Shown here: one piece after another, positions 51,186-59,174 of the stretch | How the letters are laid out: each line of letters opens with the position of its first letter | Numbering within the stretch: the stretch's first letter is position 1 | Assembly: GCA_020634135.1 (NCBI GenBank) | Contig: JACKCG010000003.1 | Coordinates: 62,001-126,000, forward strand | Length of the DNA stretch: 64,000 nt | Direction: 5' to 3' | Origin: Anaerolineaceae bacterium | GTDB taxonomy: Bacteria > Chloroflexota > Anaerolineae > Aggregatilineales > Phototrophicaceae | The notes under the pieces: model-generated | What the model was told of the DNA's origin: nothing | Database searches by the model: none | What the model saw: the letters and a program-made list of their open reading frames with translations, nothing else | Program-made: the position numbers and the translations under genes

Positions 51186-53093
51186 TTATTCGCCCGGCGC
51201 GACCTGTAAAGTGTAGGACATAGGGACGGTGGTCTGTGGCGCGAATGGCGCGATGACGATAATCACCTGATCCGCACTGGCATTCAGCGGCAGCGACCAA
51301 CGCCCGCCACCAGTCGCCAGCCAGCGCGTGACCGTCACTTTCTGTCCGACGCGCTGCACCGCCTGTACCCAGGTATACTGTGGCAGCCGGTTATCTATCC
51401 GCACCCAACCGGCAGGCTGCCAGCCGGTATCCGCCGTCTCGAAATCATCGAAGTAGCCGATCTCCGGTATCTGCACATCATCCAGCGCCAGGCCGGGCCG
51501 GGTGATAGCATCATCGGTGATGACCGCGAACCGCACCAGAATCTCGTGCCCGGCGTAGCCATCCAGCGCCACATCCTCCGTGACCCAACCGCCGCTCTCC
51601 CCGGTATAGCCCGGCCCATACGCACCGCCGTCCTGATCTTCCGTCGCCGTGTGGCCCGTCGGCAGAATTTCCCAGGTCACGCCGCTGTCGGCGCTCACCA
51701 TCAGGTAGGCATAGTCCCAGTCGCTCTCCAGGTGATACCACGTCTGATAACGCAGTGTCGCGGACTGGACATTGCGCAGGTCGAAAGCGCGGGTGAGCGT
51801 CGTCTCGCTGAAATCGGCCCGGTTGCTGTACCACATCGCTTCCCCACTATAGGGCGCGGTGGGCAGCAGTGCCACTGTCGAGGGTGCATCCAGTCGGATG
51901 TCCAGGAGTGCGGTATCGGGCAGGTTGTTGAACACATAGTAATCGGCGGCGTACTGGTTTACCGTTCCGGCCTGTGCAAACGGATAGGTTGTCACCGTCC
52001 CCAGCGGCGTCATTCCTGGCAGTCCCGGCGGGAGCAGGTCATAACCATACTGTCCACCGGCCAGTGTGGCGTCGCGCAGGTAGTTCGCCAGCGTCCAGTC
52101 AGCAAATAGCGTGTTCACGTCTGTACCGCGCCGCCGCAGCACGTTATCCACCGCTATCAACCCGCGATCCGGGTCGGCGCTCAGTTCGCGCAGCGCTTCC
52201 AGGCCGAAGCGTTCATACAGATAGGTCGTGAAGAGCAGCGCAGCGCCATAGTGCGCTGGCCGCAGGTAACTTTCCTCCGCCCAGGTGTTCAACTGAGTCC
52301 CCGCCGCCACCAGAAAATGCGCGGCTACATTCGCCTCACCGTACAGATAAAGCTGGGTAAAGGTAGAAAATCCCTCGTTAAGCCAGTAGTCCTCATTCGA
52401 CTGCACATGGTCGCGGATCATGTGCTGGAACTCGTGGGCGATGATGCTGTGAATGTAGCGGTTATTGAGGTCCGCTGTTCCCAGCGAATCGAGGTTGAAT
52501 ATGAACATCTCATGTTCGTTGCTGTCCGGCACCACAGCGGCGGGATAAGCGTTATTGCTGGAATAGTAAGCACCAACGCCCCCGCCCATGCCATAGGCGA
52601 ACAGGGCATACAGGTGCGGATCGCCATCAATGCCGGGGGTAGGTTCACTGCCCCAGAGTTTGCGCACCGGCTCGTAAATCTCGCTCTCAAAGACCGCTGC
52701 CAGCCCCGCCATGTCCGCATCATCCACAGCGGCCCGGTCATCCACCCAGATATACAGGTGTGGGCTGACAACCCGCAGCGTAGCCACCACCTCGTAAACC
52801 TGGTTGCTGGCGGCGTTAATCACCTGGAACGGCTGGGTGTCGCCCACGATACGTGGTTGTGCTGTCTGGGGCGGTGGCGGGATTTCGCCCGCGCCACGAA
52901 ACTGCTGCGCCAGATAAATACGATCCAGCGGCGGAATGACGGCCTGTTCGAGCGCCGTCAGGGTTGGGTACTGTGCCTGGGTATCGTCCTGCGCGGCAGC
53001 ACCCCCCGCCAGCAGCCACAGCGCCAGCAGCGCGGTAGCAACATACCATGAGACTCTACCGGCGGCATTGGTTGTCCAGGGGCAATAGCGCAT
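51186..53093 (-). CDS. Secreted zinc metallopeptidase, M6 (immune inhibitor A)-like
   Basis: 635 residues from the ATG at 53093 (GGAAGG 8 bases upstream; a GTG three codons earlier is too close). Signal peptide with core 'ATALLALWLLAGG', cleavage near 'AAAQD'. The catalytic motif HEFQH lies near residue 220, with 'NEGFSTF' about 15 residues later giving the third ligand Glu. The C-terminal half has 'YQTWYHLESDWDYAYLMVS.D.G.TW' and 'ALDDVQIPEIGYFDDFE', the beta-sandwich module found in M6 peptidases. The product is exported. Target unknown; perhaps nutrition or cell-surface turnover. Confidence 0.85.
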   Translation of the reverse strand: MRYCPWTTNAAGRVSWYVATALLALWLLAGGAAAQDDTQAQYPTLTALEQAVIPPLDRIYLAQQFRGAGEIPPPPQTAQPRIVGDTQPFQVINAASNQVYEVVATLRVVSPHLYIWVDDRAAVDDADMAGLAAVFESEIYEPVRKLWGSEPTPGIDGDPHLYALFAYGMGGGVGAYYSSNNAYPAAVVPDSNEHEMFIFNLDSLGTADLNNRYIHSIIAHEFQHMIRDHVQSNEDYWLNEGFSTFTQLYLYGEANVAAHFLVAAGTQLNTWAEESYLRPAHYGAALLFTTYLYERFGLEALRELSADPDRGLIAVDNVLRRRGTDVNTLFADWTLANYLRDATLAGGQYGYDLLPPGLPGMTPLGTVTTYPFAQAGTVNQYAADYYVFNNLPDTALLDIRLDAPSTVALLPTAPYSGEAMWYSNRADFSETTLTRAFDLRNVQSATLRYQTWYHLESDWDYAYLMVSADSGVTWEILPTGHTATEDQDGGAYGPGYTGESGGWVTEDVALDGYAGHEILVRFAVITDDAITRPGLALDDVQIPEIGYFDDFETADTGWQPAGWVRIDNRLPQYTWVQAVQRVGQKVTVTRWLATGGGRWSLPLNASADQVIIVIAPFAPQTTVPMSYTLQVAPGE

Positions 53094-53145
53094 AGCTTTC
53101 ACCTTCCAGGTCGGTTTCGTCTGTTTGATTTCCCAGGCGACTTAA

Positions 53146-54237
53146 TTACGTCCCTGGTACCCCAATCGGCGCGATAGTTGGCTGGTTCGGGTCAGGCGTG
53201 AACAGCGCGTTCGGATCAACGGTTGGTGTCGCCTGGTCACACAGCGTCCGGGCGTTGTCGCGTTTAGCCCGCACCGCCCCGTCACTCAGGATGTCAAGCG
53301 CGTTGCTGTACTGCTCCCAGGCCGGGCAGTACTCAGTCTGGGCTGCCCAGGCATCGCCATAGGCGGCGTACTGGTTGAACAAGAGCTGGGTCGTATCCAG
53401 GTAGCCTGGATTGACGTTGTAGACGCGCAGCAGGGACTGAATCGAGGTGGGGTAGCCGGTGCCAATCGTGTTAATTGCGTCCAGGTAGAGTTCCGCCACA
53501 TAACGCTCGTAGCTCAGGTCGCCAATATCGCCGAATTCTTCCGCCCGTCCGGTGGTGACAATTGCCTGCGCGAGATCGCCAGCGCGGAAAAGTTGTAGTG
53601 CCTTTGTGTTCAAGGCCTGCGACATCATACTGCGTACCGTGCTGGACTCGAACGTTCGATCTGCCGAAAGAATCACATCCAGGGCCTCTATCACGCCATC
53701 CCAATCACGCACAGCCATCGCCGAACGCGCCTCATTGAGCAGCGCTGCCAGGTCAAGTGTGTCGCTGCCTATACCGGCAGGCACAAAAGCCTCCGGTGTA
53801 TTGGTGATTTCCGGCATCGGCGGGGTCGGGCTGGGGACTGAGGTCGAAGTTGGCAGTTTTTCGAGGTACAACGCCGTCGCGGTGGCTGCGTAGTCGCCCA
53901 CCCCCGGCACAGCAGGGGTCAAAGTCGCCAGATAATGCAGACGCGCCTGGAGCAGTGCCAGATTGCCGCTGGCGATGTCGCCCGGAATCAGCCCCAATTG
54001 TGTGTTAATGGCGGCGCTCTGAGTGGCGGTGGCTTCCTGGTGAGCAACCTGCTGGCCGGAAGTCCACCCGGCAACCCCCGACAGGACGATAATCAACCCG
54101 GCGAGGCCGAAGACAAACACAGCCATGACCCCCCACAACAGACAGCCTGGCCCGCTGCCCGCTGCTTCGTCGGGTTCCGGCAAGGGCGAGACGACCTTAA
54201 ACGGTGCGCGCGGCTGGGTTTCTTCCGGTGAAGACAT
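53146..54237 (-). CDS. Single-pass membrane protein with TPR-like extracellular region
   Basis: 363 residues. Cytoplasmic Pro/Glu-rich N-terminus (~30), one membrane helix (about 32-58), a helical pair region, a Pro/Thr/Ser-rich linker (about 130-155), then repeated helix pairs (about 165-330, e.g. 'AVRDWDGVIEALDVIL', 'LFRAGDLAQAIVTTGRAEEF') that resemble TPRs, ending in a Pro/Thr tail. This architecture recurs in Chloroflexota but I know no function. Co-directional with the metallopeptidase gene 52 bases downstream. A TATAAT lies 63 bases upstream. Confidence 0.6.
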   Translation of the reverse strand: MSSPEETQPRAPFKVVSPLPEPDEAAGSGPGCLLWGVMAVFVFGLAGLIIVLSGVAGWTSGQQVAHQEATATQSAAINTQLGLIPGDIASGNLALLQARLHYLATLTPAVPGVGDYAATATALYLEKLPTSTSVPSPTPPMPEITNTPEAFVPAGIGSDTLDLAALLNEARSAMAVRDWDGVIEALDVILSADRTFESSTVRSMMSQALNTKALQLFRAGDLAQAIVTTGRAEEFGDIGDLSYERYVAELYLDAINTIGTGYPTSIQSLLRVYNVNPGYLDTTQLLFNQYAAYGDAWAAQTEYCPAWEQYSNALDILSDGAVRAKRDNARTLCDQATPTVDPNALFTPDPNQPTIAPIGVPGT

Positions 54238-54268
54238 GGCAACTTCCCCTCAACAATCCACATAACAA

Positions 54269-54293
54269 CCGCCCGGTTGTTTACTCCGGGCGG
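54269..54293 (-). promoter_or_regulatory. Hairpin in the leader of the 53146-54237 gene
   Basis: CCGCCCGG, 9-base loop, CCGGGCGG, 32 bases upstream of the ATG. Without a T-run; sits at the predicted 5' end of the transcript. Confidence 0.5.
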
Positions 54294-54299
54294 CGAGTC

Positions 54300-54305
54300 A
54301 TTATA
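54300..54305 (-). promoter_or_regulatory. Candidate -10 box for the 53146-54237 gene
   Basis: Perfect TATAAT on the minus strand; the -35 region is poor. Predicted start would be about 54293. Confidence 0.4.
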
Positions 54306-54409
54306 GCGGAGCGAAAACCGTAAGTACAGCGACGACTGCCCTACGGTGGATGTACTGTTTGTCAGGCACACTCGGTCAATCACTTTCAGTTGAAAACACG
54401 GAACGGGAT

Positions 54410-55318
54410 TTACGAATTCACTACCGTGATGACAACATTGCCTTTTTTGCGCCCGGTTTCAACGTAACGATGGGCTGCGGGCGTCTGTTCCAGAGGATAG
54501 CGTGCGTCAATATAGGGCTTGATCTGTCCCTTTTCCGCTAACTCTCCAAGAAACGATAAATATTCCAGTTTCTCGCTGGTCGAGCCTTTCACCGAAAGAT
54601 AAACGCCATTCTCCGCAAGTACATTTTTCAGCTTTTTCTGTGAAGTCTTCCCCACCGCATCAAAAATGACATCATAGGTCTGCGTGTTGTGAGTGAAATC
54701 TCCACTGGCGTAATCAATCACCGAGTCAGCGCCCAGTGATTGCACCATCTCGAAGTTAGCCGCGCTGCATACACCGGTCACATCCGCACCGAAGTACTTC
54801 GCAAGCTGCACGGCATAGCTTCCGACACTGCCAGAAGCGCCGTAGATCAGCGCACGCTGACCATGTTGGATATTGGCTTTTCGCAGGATTTGTAAGGCGG
54901 TCATCCCCCCGACAGGCAGCGCTGCCGCCTGTTCATAGCTGATATTAGCCGGTTTTTCTGCTATGACGCCGGACTTCGATGTTTCCGGCACGCATACATA
55001 TTCGGCATTTGCGCCAACCCGTAAACCTGTGGTCGTTCCAAAGACATGATCGCCAGCCCGGAAACGGGTTACATCATCACCCACCGCTTCGACCACACCC
55101 GCAAATTCATGTCCGGGTATTGATTTGCGCTTCAACCCCATGAGTGCCAGCACCGGATATACCAGTCGTGGCAGTTTCCGCATGACGACATCTCCTGCCG
55201 TAACCGTCGCGGCGTGAACTTGAACCAGCACTTCATTGGCTTTGGGGGTCGGTTTTTCTACTTCCTGAAGCCGGAGGCCATCTGCTGAACCCTGGGCTAA
55301 CTGCACAATGGCTTTCAT
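54410..55318 (-). CDS. Zinc-independent quinone oxidoreductase-like MDR protein
   Basis: 302 residues from the ATG at 55318 (AAAGGA 9 bases upstream; the ATG three codons earlier is too close to it). The medium-chain dehydrogenase/reductase fold is clear: 'PGHEFAGVVEAVGDDVTRFRAGDHVFG' (in parts), 'AAALPVGGMTALQ', and the NAD(P) motif 'IYGASGSVGSYAVQLAKYFGA'. The catalytic-zinc and structural-zinc cysteines are absent, as in quinone reductase and enoyl reductase members. It would reduce quinones, enones or related compounds. No informative neighbour. Confidence 0.88.
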   Translation of the reverse strand: MKAIVQLAQGSADGLRLQEVEKPTPKANEVLVQVHAATVTAGDVVMRKLPRLVYPVLALMGLKRKSIPGHEFAGVVEAVGDDVTRFRAGDHVFGTTTGLRVGANAEYVCVPETSKSGVIAEKPANISYEQAAALPVGGMTALQILRKANIQHGQRALIYGASGSVGSYAVQLAKYFGADVTGVCSAANFEMVQSLGADSVIDYASGDFTHNTQTYDVIFDAVGKTSQKKLKNVLAENGVYLSVKGSTSEKLEYLSFLGELAEKGQIKPYIDARYPLEQTPAAHRYVETGRKKGNVVITVVNS

Positions 55319-55343
55319 ATTATTCATCCTTTTTCCGTGAGTA

Positions 55344-55395
55344 TGATGCGCTGATACCTCTGCTGGCGAGCTTCGATCACCAACAGATGAACGAG
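55344..55395. repeat. 52-bp dispersed repeat, copy 2
   Basis: Reverse complement of 11616-11667 with one mismatch. The plus-strand frame continues after the repeat as 'MNEQGLRMKIADELESEIV' and on to about 55515, so this copy may keep more of a decayed gene than the first. Confidence 0.75.
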
Positions 55396-55519
55396 CAGGG
55401 ATTACGCATGAAGATTGCGGATGAGTTGGAGTCTGAAATCGTTATTGAGGGCGGCTTTGAAGCGTTTGCTCTTGAGACTGCCTTTGGATGGGTCTTGTTT
55501 GAGCATAAGGCCTTCCTAC
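55396..55519 (+). pseudogene. Probable remnant of a repeated (transposase-like) gene
   Basis: The frame continuing from the 52-bp repeat codes for about 40 residues ('GLRMKIADELESEIVIEG', then 'GFEAFALETAFGWVLFEHK') before it runs into the opposite-strand end of the kinase gene. There is no ribosome binding site. The family cannot be named from this fragment. Confidence 0.3.
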
Positions 55520-58500
55520 TTATGAAGCTGACTCAGGCAGCAAACCAGCGACAACCGCTTCGAGTTCCAGCTTCTCGCCCTGTTCCAATCCGTCAGCGAT
55601 GGCATCGGATGATAAGGCCGCCTGGAGTTTTTCGACAATCGGATCAATCTGGCTGCGCGTCGCCTCGGCAGTGGCGGCATGATGGCGCACCATGCCCAGG
55701 TAGCGCAGCGCCTGGAGCGGATCGGGCGTGATTTCCGCGATCCCGATCAGAATCTCCATGATTGTCGGACTGGCCTTGATCTCCCAGGCCTGCTGAAGCG
55801 CCTGCCGGTAGTAGTCGAGCGCCTCGCCCATCTCGCCACGGTCCTTTGCGACATGCCCCATGTTCTGCCAGATTGTTGCCAGTCGTTTGCGGTCACCAAT
55901 CGCCCGCGCCATCTCCAGGCTTTCCATGAAATAGCTAAAAGCACGGTCATATTCCTTACGCAGGCTGACAGCATACCCCAGGTTATCCAGCGCCAGCGCC
56001 ACACCGCGCCGCTCTCCAATCGAGCGGCACATTTCAAGCGCGTCCTCAAAATACTGGATTGCGCGTGACAGGTCGTTCTGCACGCCCGCCACACTCCCCA
56101 GATTGAGCAGCGCCGTCGCCACCTTGCGCCGTTCCCCGGTTGCCCGCCCAATGTCAACCGTCTCTTCCAGATAACGGGCAGCACGTTCCATTTCCCCTTG
56201 CGAAAAGGCCAGAATGCCCAGGTTATTGGTGGATGTCGCCAGTTCTTCCTGGATGCCGTGCTTCCGTGCCAGCCCCAGGCTTTCCTCAAAGTGGCGGTTG
56301 GCATCCGCGTAGTCGCCCTGGTCATAGGCCACCATGCCCAGCCGGTTGAGCGAACGGGCAATGCTGCCGTAAGCCTTGATCTTGCGGGCAATCCCCAGGC
56401 TCTCATTGACCATCTGATTCGCCTGTTCGTACCGATTTTGCCGCCAGGCCGCTTCGCCCAGCAGATTGAGCGCTGAGGCGATCCGTCCCTTGTTTTTGGC
56501 CCGGCGGAAGTAAGCCAGACTCTTTTCCAGAAACATCACCGCCACATCGTTATGTCCATGATGGATGAGCGCCTCACCCAGTTTTTCAGAGATGTCGGCT
56601 TCCTGCGCCTCGCTGTCAGCTTCGATCTGTGCGGTCAGCGGGAGCAGCGTCAGCGCCCGCTCAAAATAGGTAATCGCATCGGCAAATGTGCTGATATGCA
56701 GCGCGTATTCCCCGGCGCGTTTGGCATAAACCAGTTCCTGGTCCATATCTCCAGCCTCATGCCAATGTCGTGCCAGAATACCGGCCTGTTCCGGCGTATC
56801 CGGGTATACCCGCTCGATAGCCTCAGCAACATGGCGGTGCAGCCTAGTGCGTTCAGGTTCAGAAAGATTGGCAATCATGACCTGGCGCAGCTTATCATGG
56901 GTGAAGCGCCACTGGCCGTCATCCACTTCGAGAATGGCATGATTGGCGCAGGTTTGCAGCCAGGTCTGCAACCCATCCTGCGTGGTAGAGGCGAGCATGG
57001 TGAGGTCGAGTTCCCGCCCGGCGATAGCGGCAGTACGCAAAAAGCCGCGCACATCAGCCGGGATGTGATCCAGGCGGCGCTGGATGATCTGCTGTACACC
57101 CCCGGCAACCACCTGTTCCGGCAAAATCATCTGCCCGATGCGGTTCAATCGTCCGGCTTCTTCGGCCAGGGCGCGGACAACCTCCACCAGGAAAAAGACA
57201 TTGCCCTCAGTTTCGCGCTGGAGCAGGTTAATGATACTTTTCTGCCGCCCGGTTTCGCCCAGAATCGATTCGCTCAACGCGGTCATCTCCTGCGTGGTGA
57301 GCCGCTTGAGCGTCATGAGCGTCATATCTGGCAGTTCATCCGGCAGATTGGGATGTTCTTCGGTGATGTAACTGCCTACGATCAGCAGCGGGAAATCCAG
57401 CACCATCCGGTTGAGGACTTTGAGGATTTCGAGGCTTTCTTTCGTCCATTGCAGGTCTTCCAGGACCAACAGAATTGGCCGTGACTGGCGGCGGAACAGG
57501 CTGGCAACCGCGCCAATCAAGCGCTCCTGGTTGGCTTCACCATCCACCGCCGTTACTTCGGGAATGCTGCGTCCTATCAGCCGTTCAATATCCGGCACGA
57601 CTTCCCGCAGAATCCCAGCGTCCAGGTCGTCGGTTTCCTCCGCCAGCAGCAGGCGGCGCACTGGGTCGCGCCACAGTTGATACGAAAGGCCGCCGCCCTG
57701 CACGCCCTGCCCATGCAGTACCAGTGTCCCTTTCACCAGGGCATGAACACGCAGTTCGTCCAGCAGGCGGGTCTTGCCCACACCGCTTTCACCGCCTACC
57801 AGCCAGGCGCTGCCCCGGCCCTCCTCAAACAGGTCTTCCAATGACCCCACCAACTGCTGGAGTTCCGTCTCCCGGCCTACGAACCGGGCAGCCTGTAGGT
57901 AACTGTCACGGATGGCGACGGTTTCCTGTGGCACCGGCTGGTTGAGCGCCGCGCTCAGATCGTTGATGATTGCATAAGCGTCCTGGTAGCGGTCATTGGG
58001 GTTGCGGCTCACCAGACGGCGCATGATATGGTCGAGTTCGACTTCGCGGTTGACCGGCTCCAGATCAATATCCTGTGTCAGCACGGTCATAATCAGGCTG
58101 TTGCTGCCAATATTGCGAAACGGGTGGAATCCGGCAAAAAGCTCATACGCGATCATGCCCACCGCGTAGAAGTCGCTGGCCGGTGTCGCCGCTTCCCCGG
58201 TCAGCACCTCCGGGGCAATATACAGCAGGGTGCCGGATACCCCCTGGCTGGGGTCCTGCCGGTCATGCAGTGCCGCCAGGCCAAAGTCCAGCACTTTGAG
58301 ATCCCCGCCAGGCGTGACAAGCGCGTTATCCGGCTTGATATCACGGTGAATCACCCCCCGGCGGTGCAGGTACGCCAATGCTTCCAACATCTGAATGAGC
58401 AGTTGGCAGCGCATCTGCACGGACTGACCCTTGCCTGCCTGGATAATCGTGCGCGGACTCTCTATAAGATTCATGGTGAAATAGGGCTGCCGGGCTTCAT

Positions 58501-58780
58501 CAAAGCCGTAATCCAACACCTGAATCACATAGGGATGGTGCATGGACGCCAGAATCTCAAATTCATGAGCGAGGGCCACCCGGATTTGCTCTGTAATGAG
58601 ATGCAGCGTGGAATCCGCCCCGTGTCCGGGGGAAACGGCTGTTGTCACCCGTTTGAGCGCGACGGTCTGGCCGGTCAGCCGGTCAACCGTTTTATAGACA
58701 GCGCCCATACCCCCGCTGCCGAGTTGTTCAATTAACTGATACCGTTTACCGGCAAATTCGGCCTGACTCTGTACGTCCAT
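55520..58780 (-). CDS. Serine/threonine protein kinase fused to AAA ATPase and TPR domains
   Basis: 1086 residues from the ATG at 58780 (AGGA 7 bases upstream; a GTG at 58819 is less likely). Residues ~10-265 form a PknB-type kinase: 'LGSGGMGAVYK', Lys of 'VALKRV', 'HRDIKPDNAL', 'DFGLAA' and 'APEVL'. Residues ~295-620 form an AAA_16/STAND-like ATPase with 'FVGRETELQQLVGSL', Walker A 'GGESGVGKTRLL' and 'LLVLEDLQW' for Walker B. From ~690 to ~1050 are about ten TPRs ('GDYADANRHFEESLGLARKHG' pattern, interrupted by turns). No membrane helix. The architecture is that of large signalling proteins that sense partners through the TPRs. It is divergent from the subtilase gene. Confidence 0.9.
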   Translation of the reverse strand: MDVQSQAEFAGKRYQLIEQLGSGGMGAVYKTVDRLTGQTVALKRVTTAVSPGHGADSTLHLITEQIRVALAHEFEILASMHHPYVIQVLDYGFDEARQPYFTMNLIESPRTIIQAGKGQSVQMRCQLLIQMLEALAYLHRRGVIHRDIKPDNALVTPGGDLKVLDFGLAALHDRQDPSQGVSGTLLYIAPEVLTGEAATPASDFYAVGMIAYELFAGFHPFRNIGSNSLIMTVLTQDIDLEPVNREVELDHIMRRLVSRNPNDRYQDAYAIINDLSAALNQPVPQETVAIRDSYLQAARFVGRETELQQLVGSLEDLFEEGRGSAWLVGGESGVGKTRLLDELRVHALVKGTLVLHGQGVQGGGLSYQLWRDPVRRLLLAEETDDLDAGILREVVPDIERLIGRSIPEVTAVDGEANQERLIGAVASLFRRQSRPILLVLEDLQWTKESLEILKVLNRMVLDFPLLIVGSYITEEHPNLPDELPDMTLMTLKRLTTQEMTALSESILGETGRQKSIINLLQRETEGNVFFLVEVVRALAEEAGRLNRIGQMILPEQVVAGGVQQIIQRRLDHIPADVRGFLRTAAIAGRELDLTMLASTTQDGLQTWLQTCANHAILEVDDGQWRFTHDKLRQVMIANLSEPERTRLHRHVAEAIERVYPDTPEQAGILARHWHEAGDMDQELVYAKRAGEYALHISTFADAITYFERALTLLPLTAQIEADSEAQEADISEKLGEALIHHGHNDVAVMFLEKSLAYFRRAKNKGRIASALNLLGEAAWRQNRYEQANQMVNESLGIARKIKAYGSIARSLNRLGMVAYDQGDYADANRHFEESLGLARKHGIQEELATSTNNLGILAFSQGEMERAARYLEETVDIGRATGERRKVATALLNLGSVAGVQNDLSRAIQYFEDALEMCRSIGERRGVALALDNLGYAVSLRKEYDRAFSYFMESLEMARAIGDRKRLATIWQNMGHVAKDRGEMGEALDYYRQALQQAWEIKASPTIMEILIGIAEITPDPLQALRYLGMVRHHAATAEATRSQIDPIVEKLQAALSSDAIADGLEQGEKLELEAVVAGLLPESAS

Positions 58781-59174
58781 AATATTCCTGCCACAACCAT
58801 TCCTGTTGATTACATTCACTGCGGGAGACAGGCAGCGGGCGTACTCTCACCTGGTCGTCTGCTGCCCTGACCTTGCGGCTACCTATACAACTGTCCAAAT
58901 ATGACTGTACCCCTTTTCCCGCACAGCGCCAATTACAAAAAGTTTATAATCCATTAGAATCGGTTTCAATTCTCTTACATATTGGTAGTTTTAGCAAAAC
59001 GGAAGTTAGGTTGCTGTAAGCTACAATAGAATATAAAGTAATTGTAGAAAATCTTAAAAACGGTCTGAAAATTCACCTAGCTATCTGTTAAGTGAGACGC
59101 CGTATCTTAGGCCTTTCAGGGGGAATTCAGACGTTTAATTATAGATCAATGGAGTAGTTGAGGGAGACTGCAAG
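58781..59174. other. Intergenic region between kinase and subtilase genes
   Basis: 394 bases without a gene. The region is AT-rich from 58900 on. A TATAAT lies at 58945-58950 (+) without a good -35, and an inverted repeat CTACAAT/ATTGTAG with a 13-base spacer spans 59021-59047. GGGAG precedes the subtilase ATG by 8 bases. Confidence 0.5.
59021..59047. promoter_or_regulatory. Inverted repeat upstream of the subtilase gene
   Basis: CTACAAT, 13-base spacer, ATTGTAG; perfect 7-bp arms. May be an operator. Confidence 0.4.

Noticed and set aside
55387..55731. 114-codon plus-strand gene upstream of the kinase end
   Set aside because: The second half is antisense to the kinase gene and the first derives from the dispersed repeat; no start signals.
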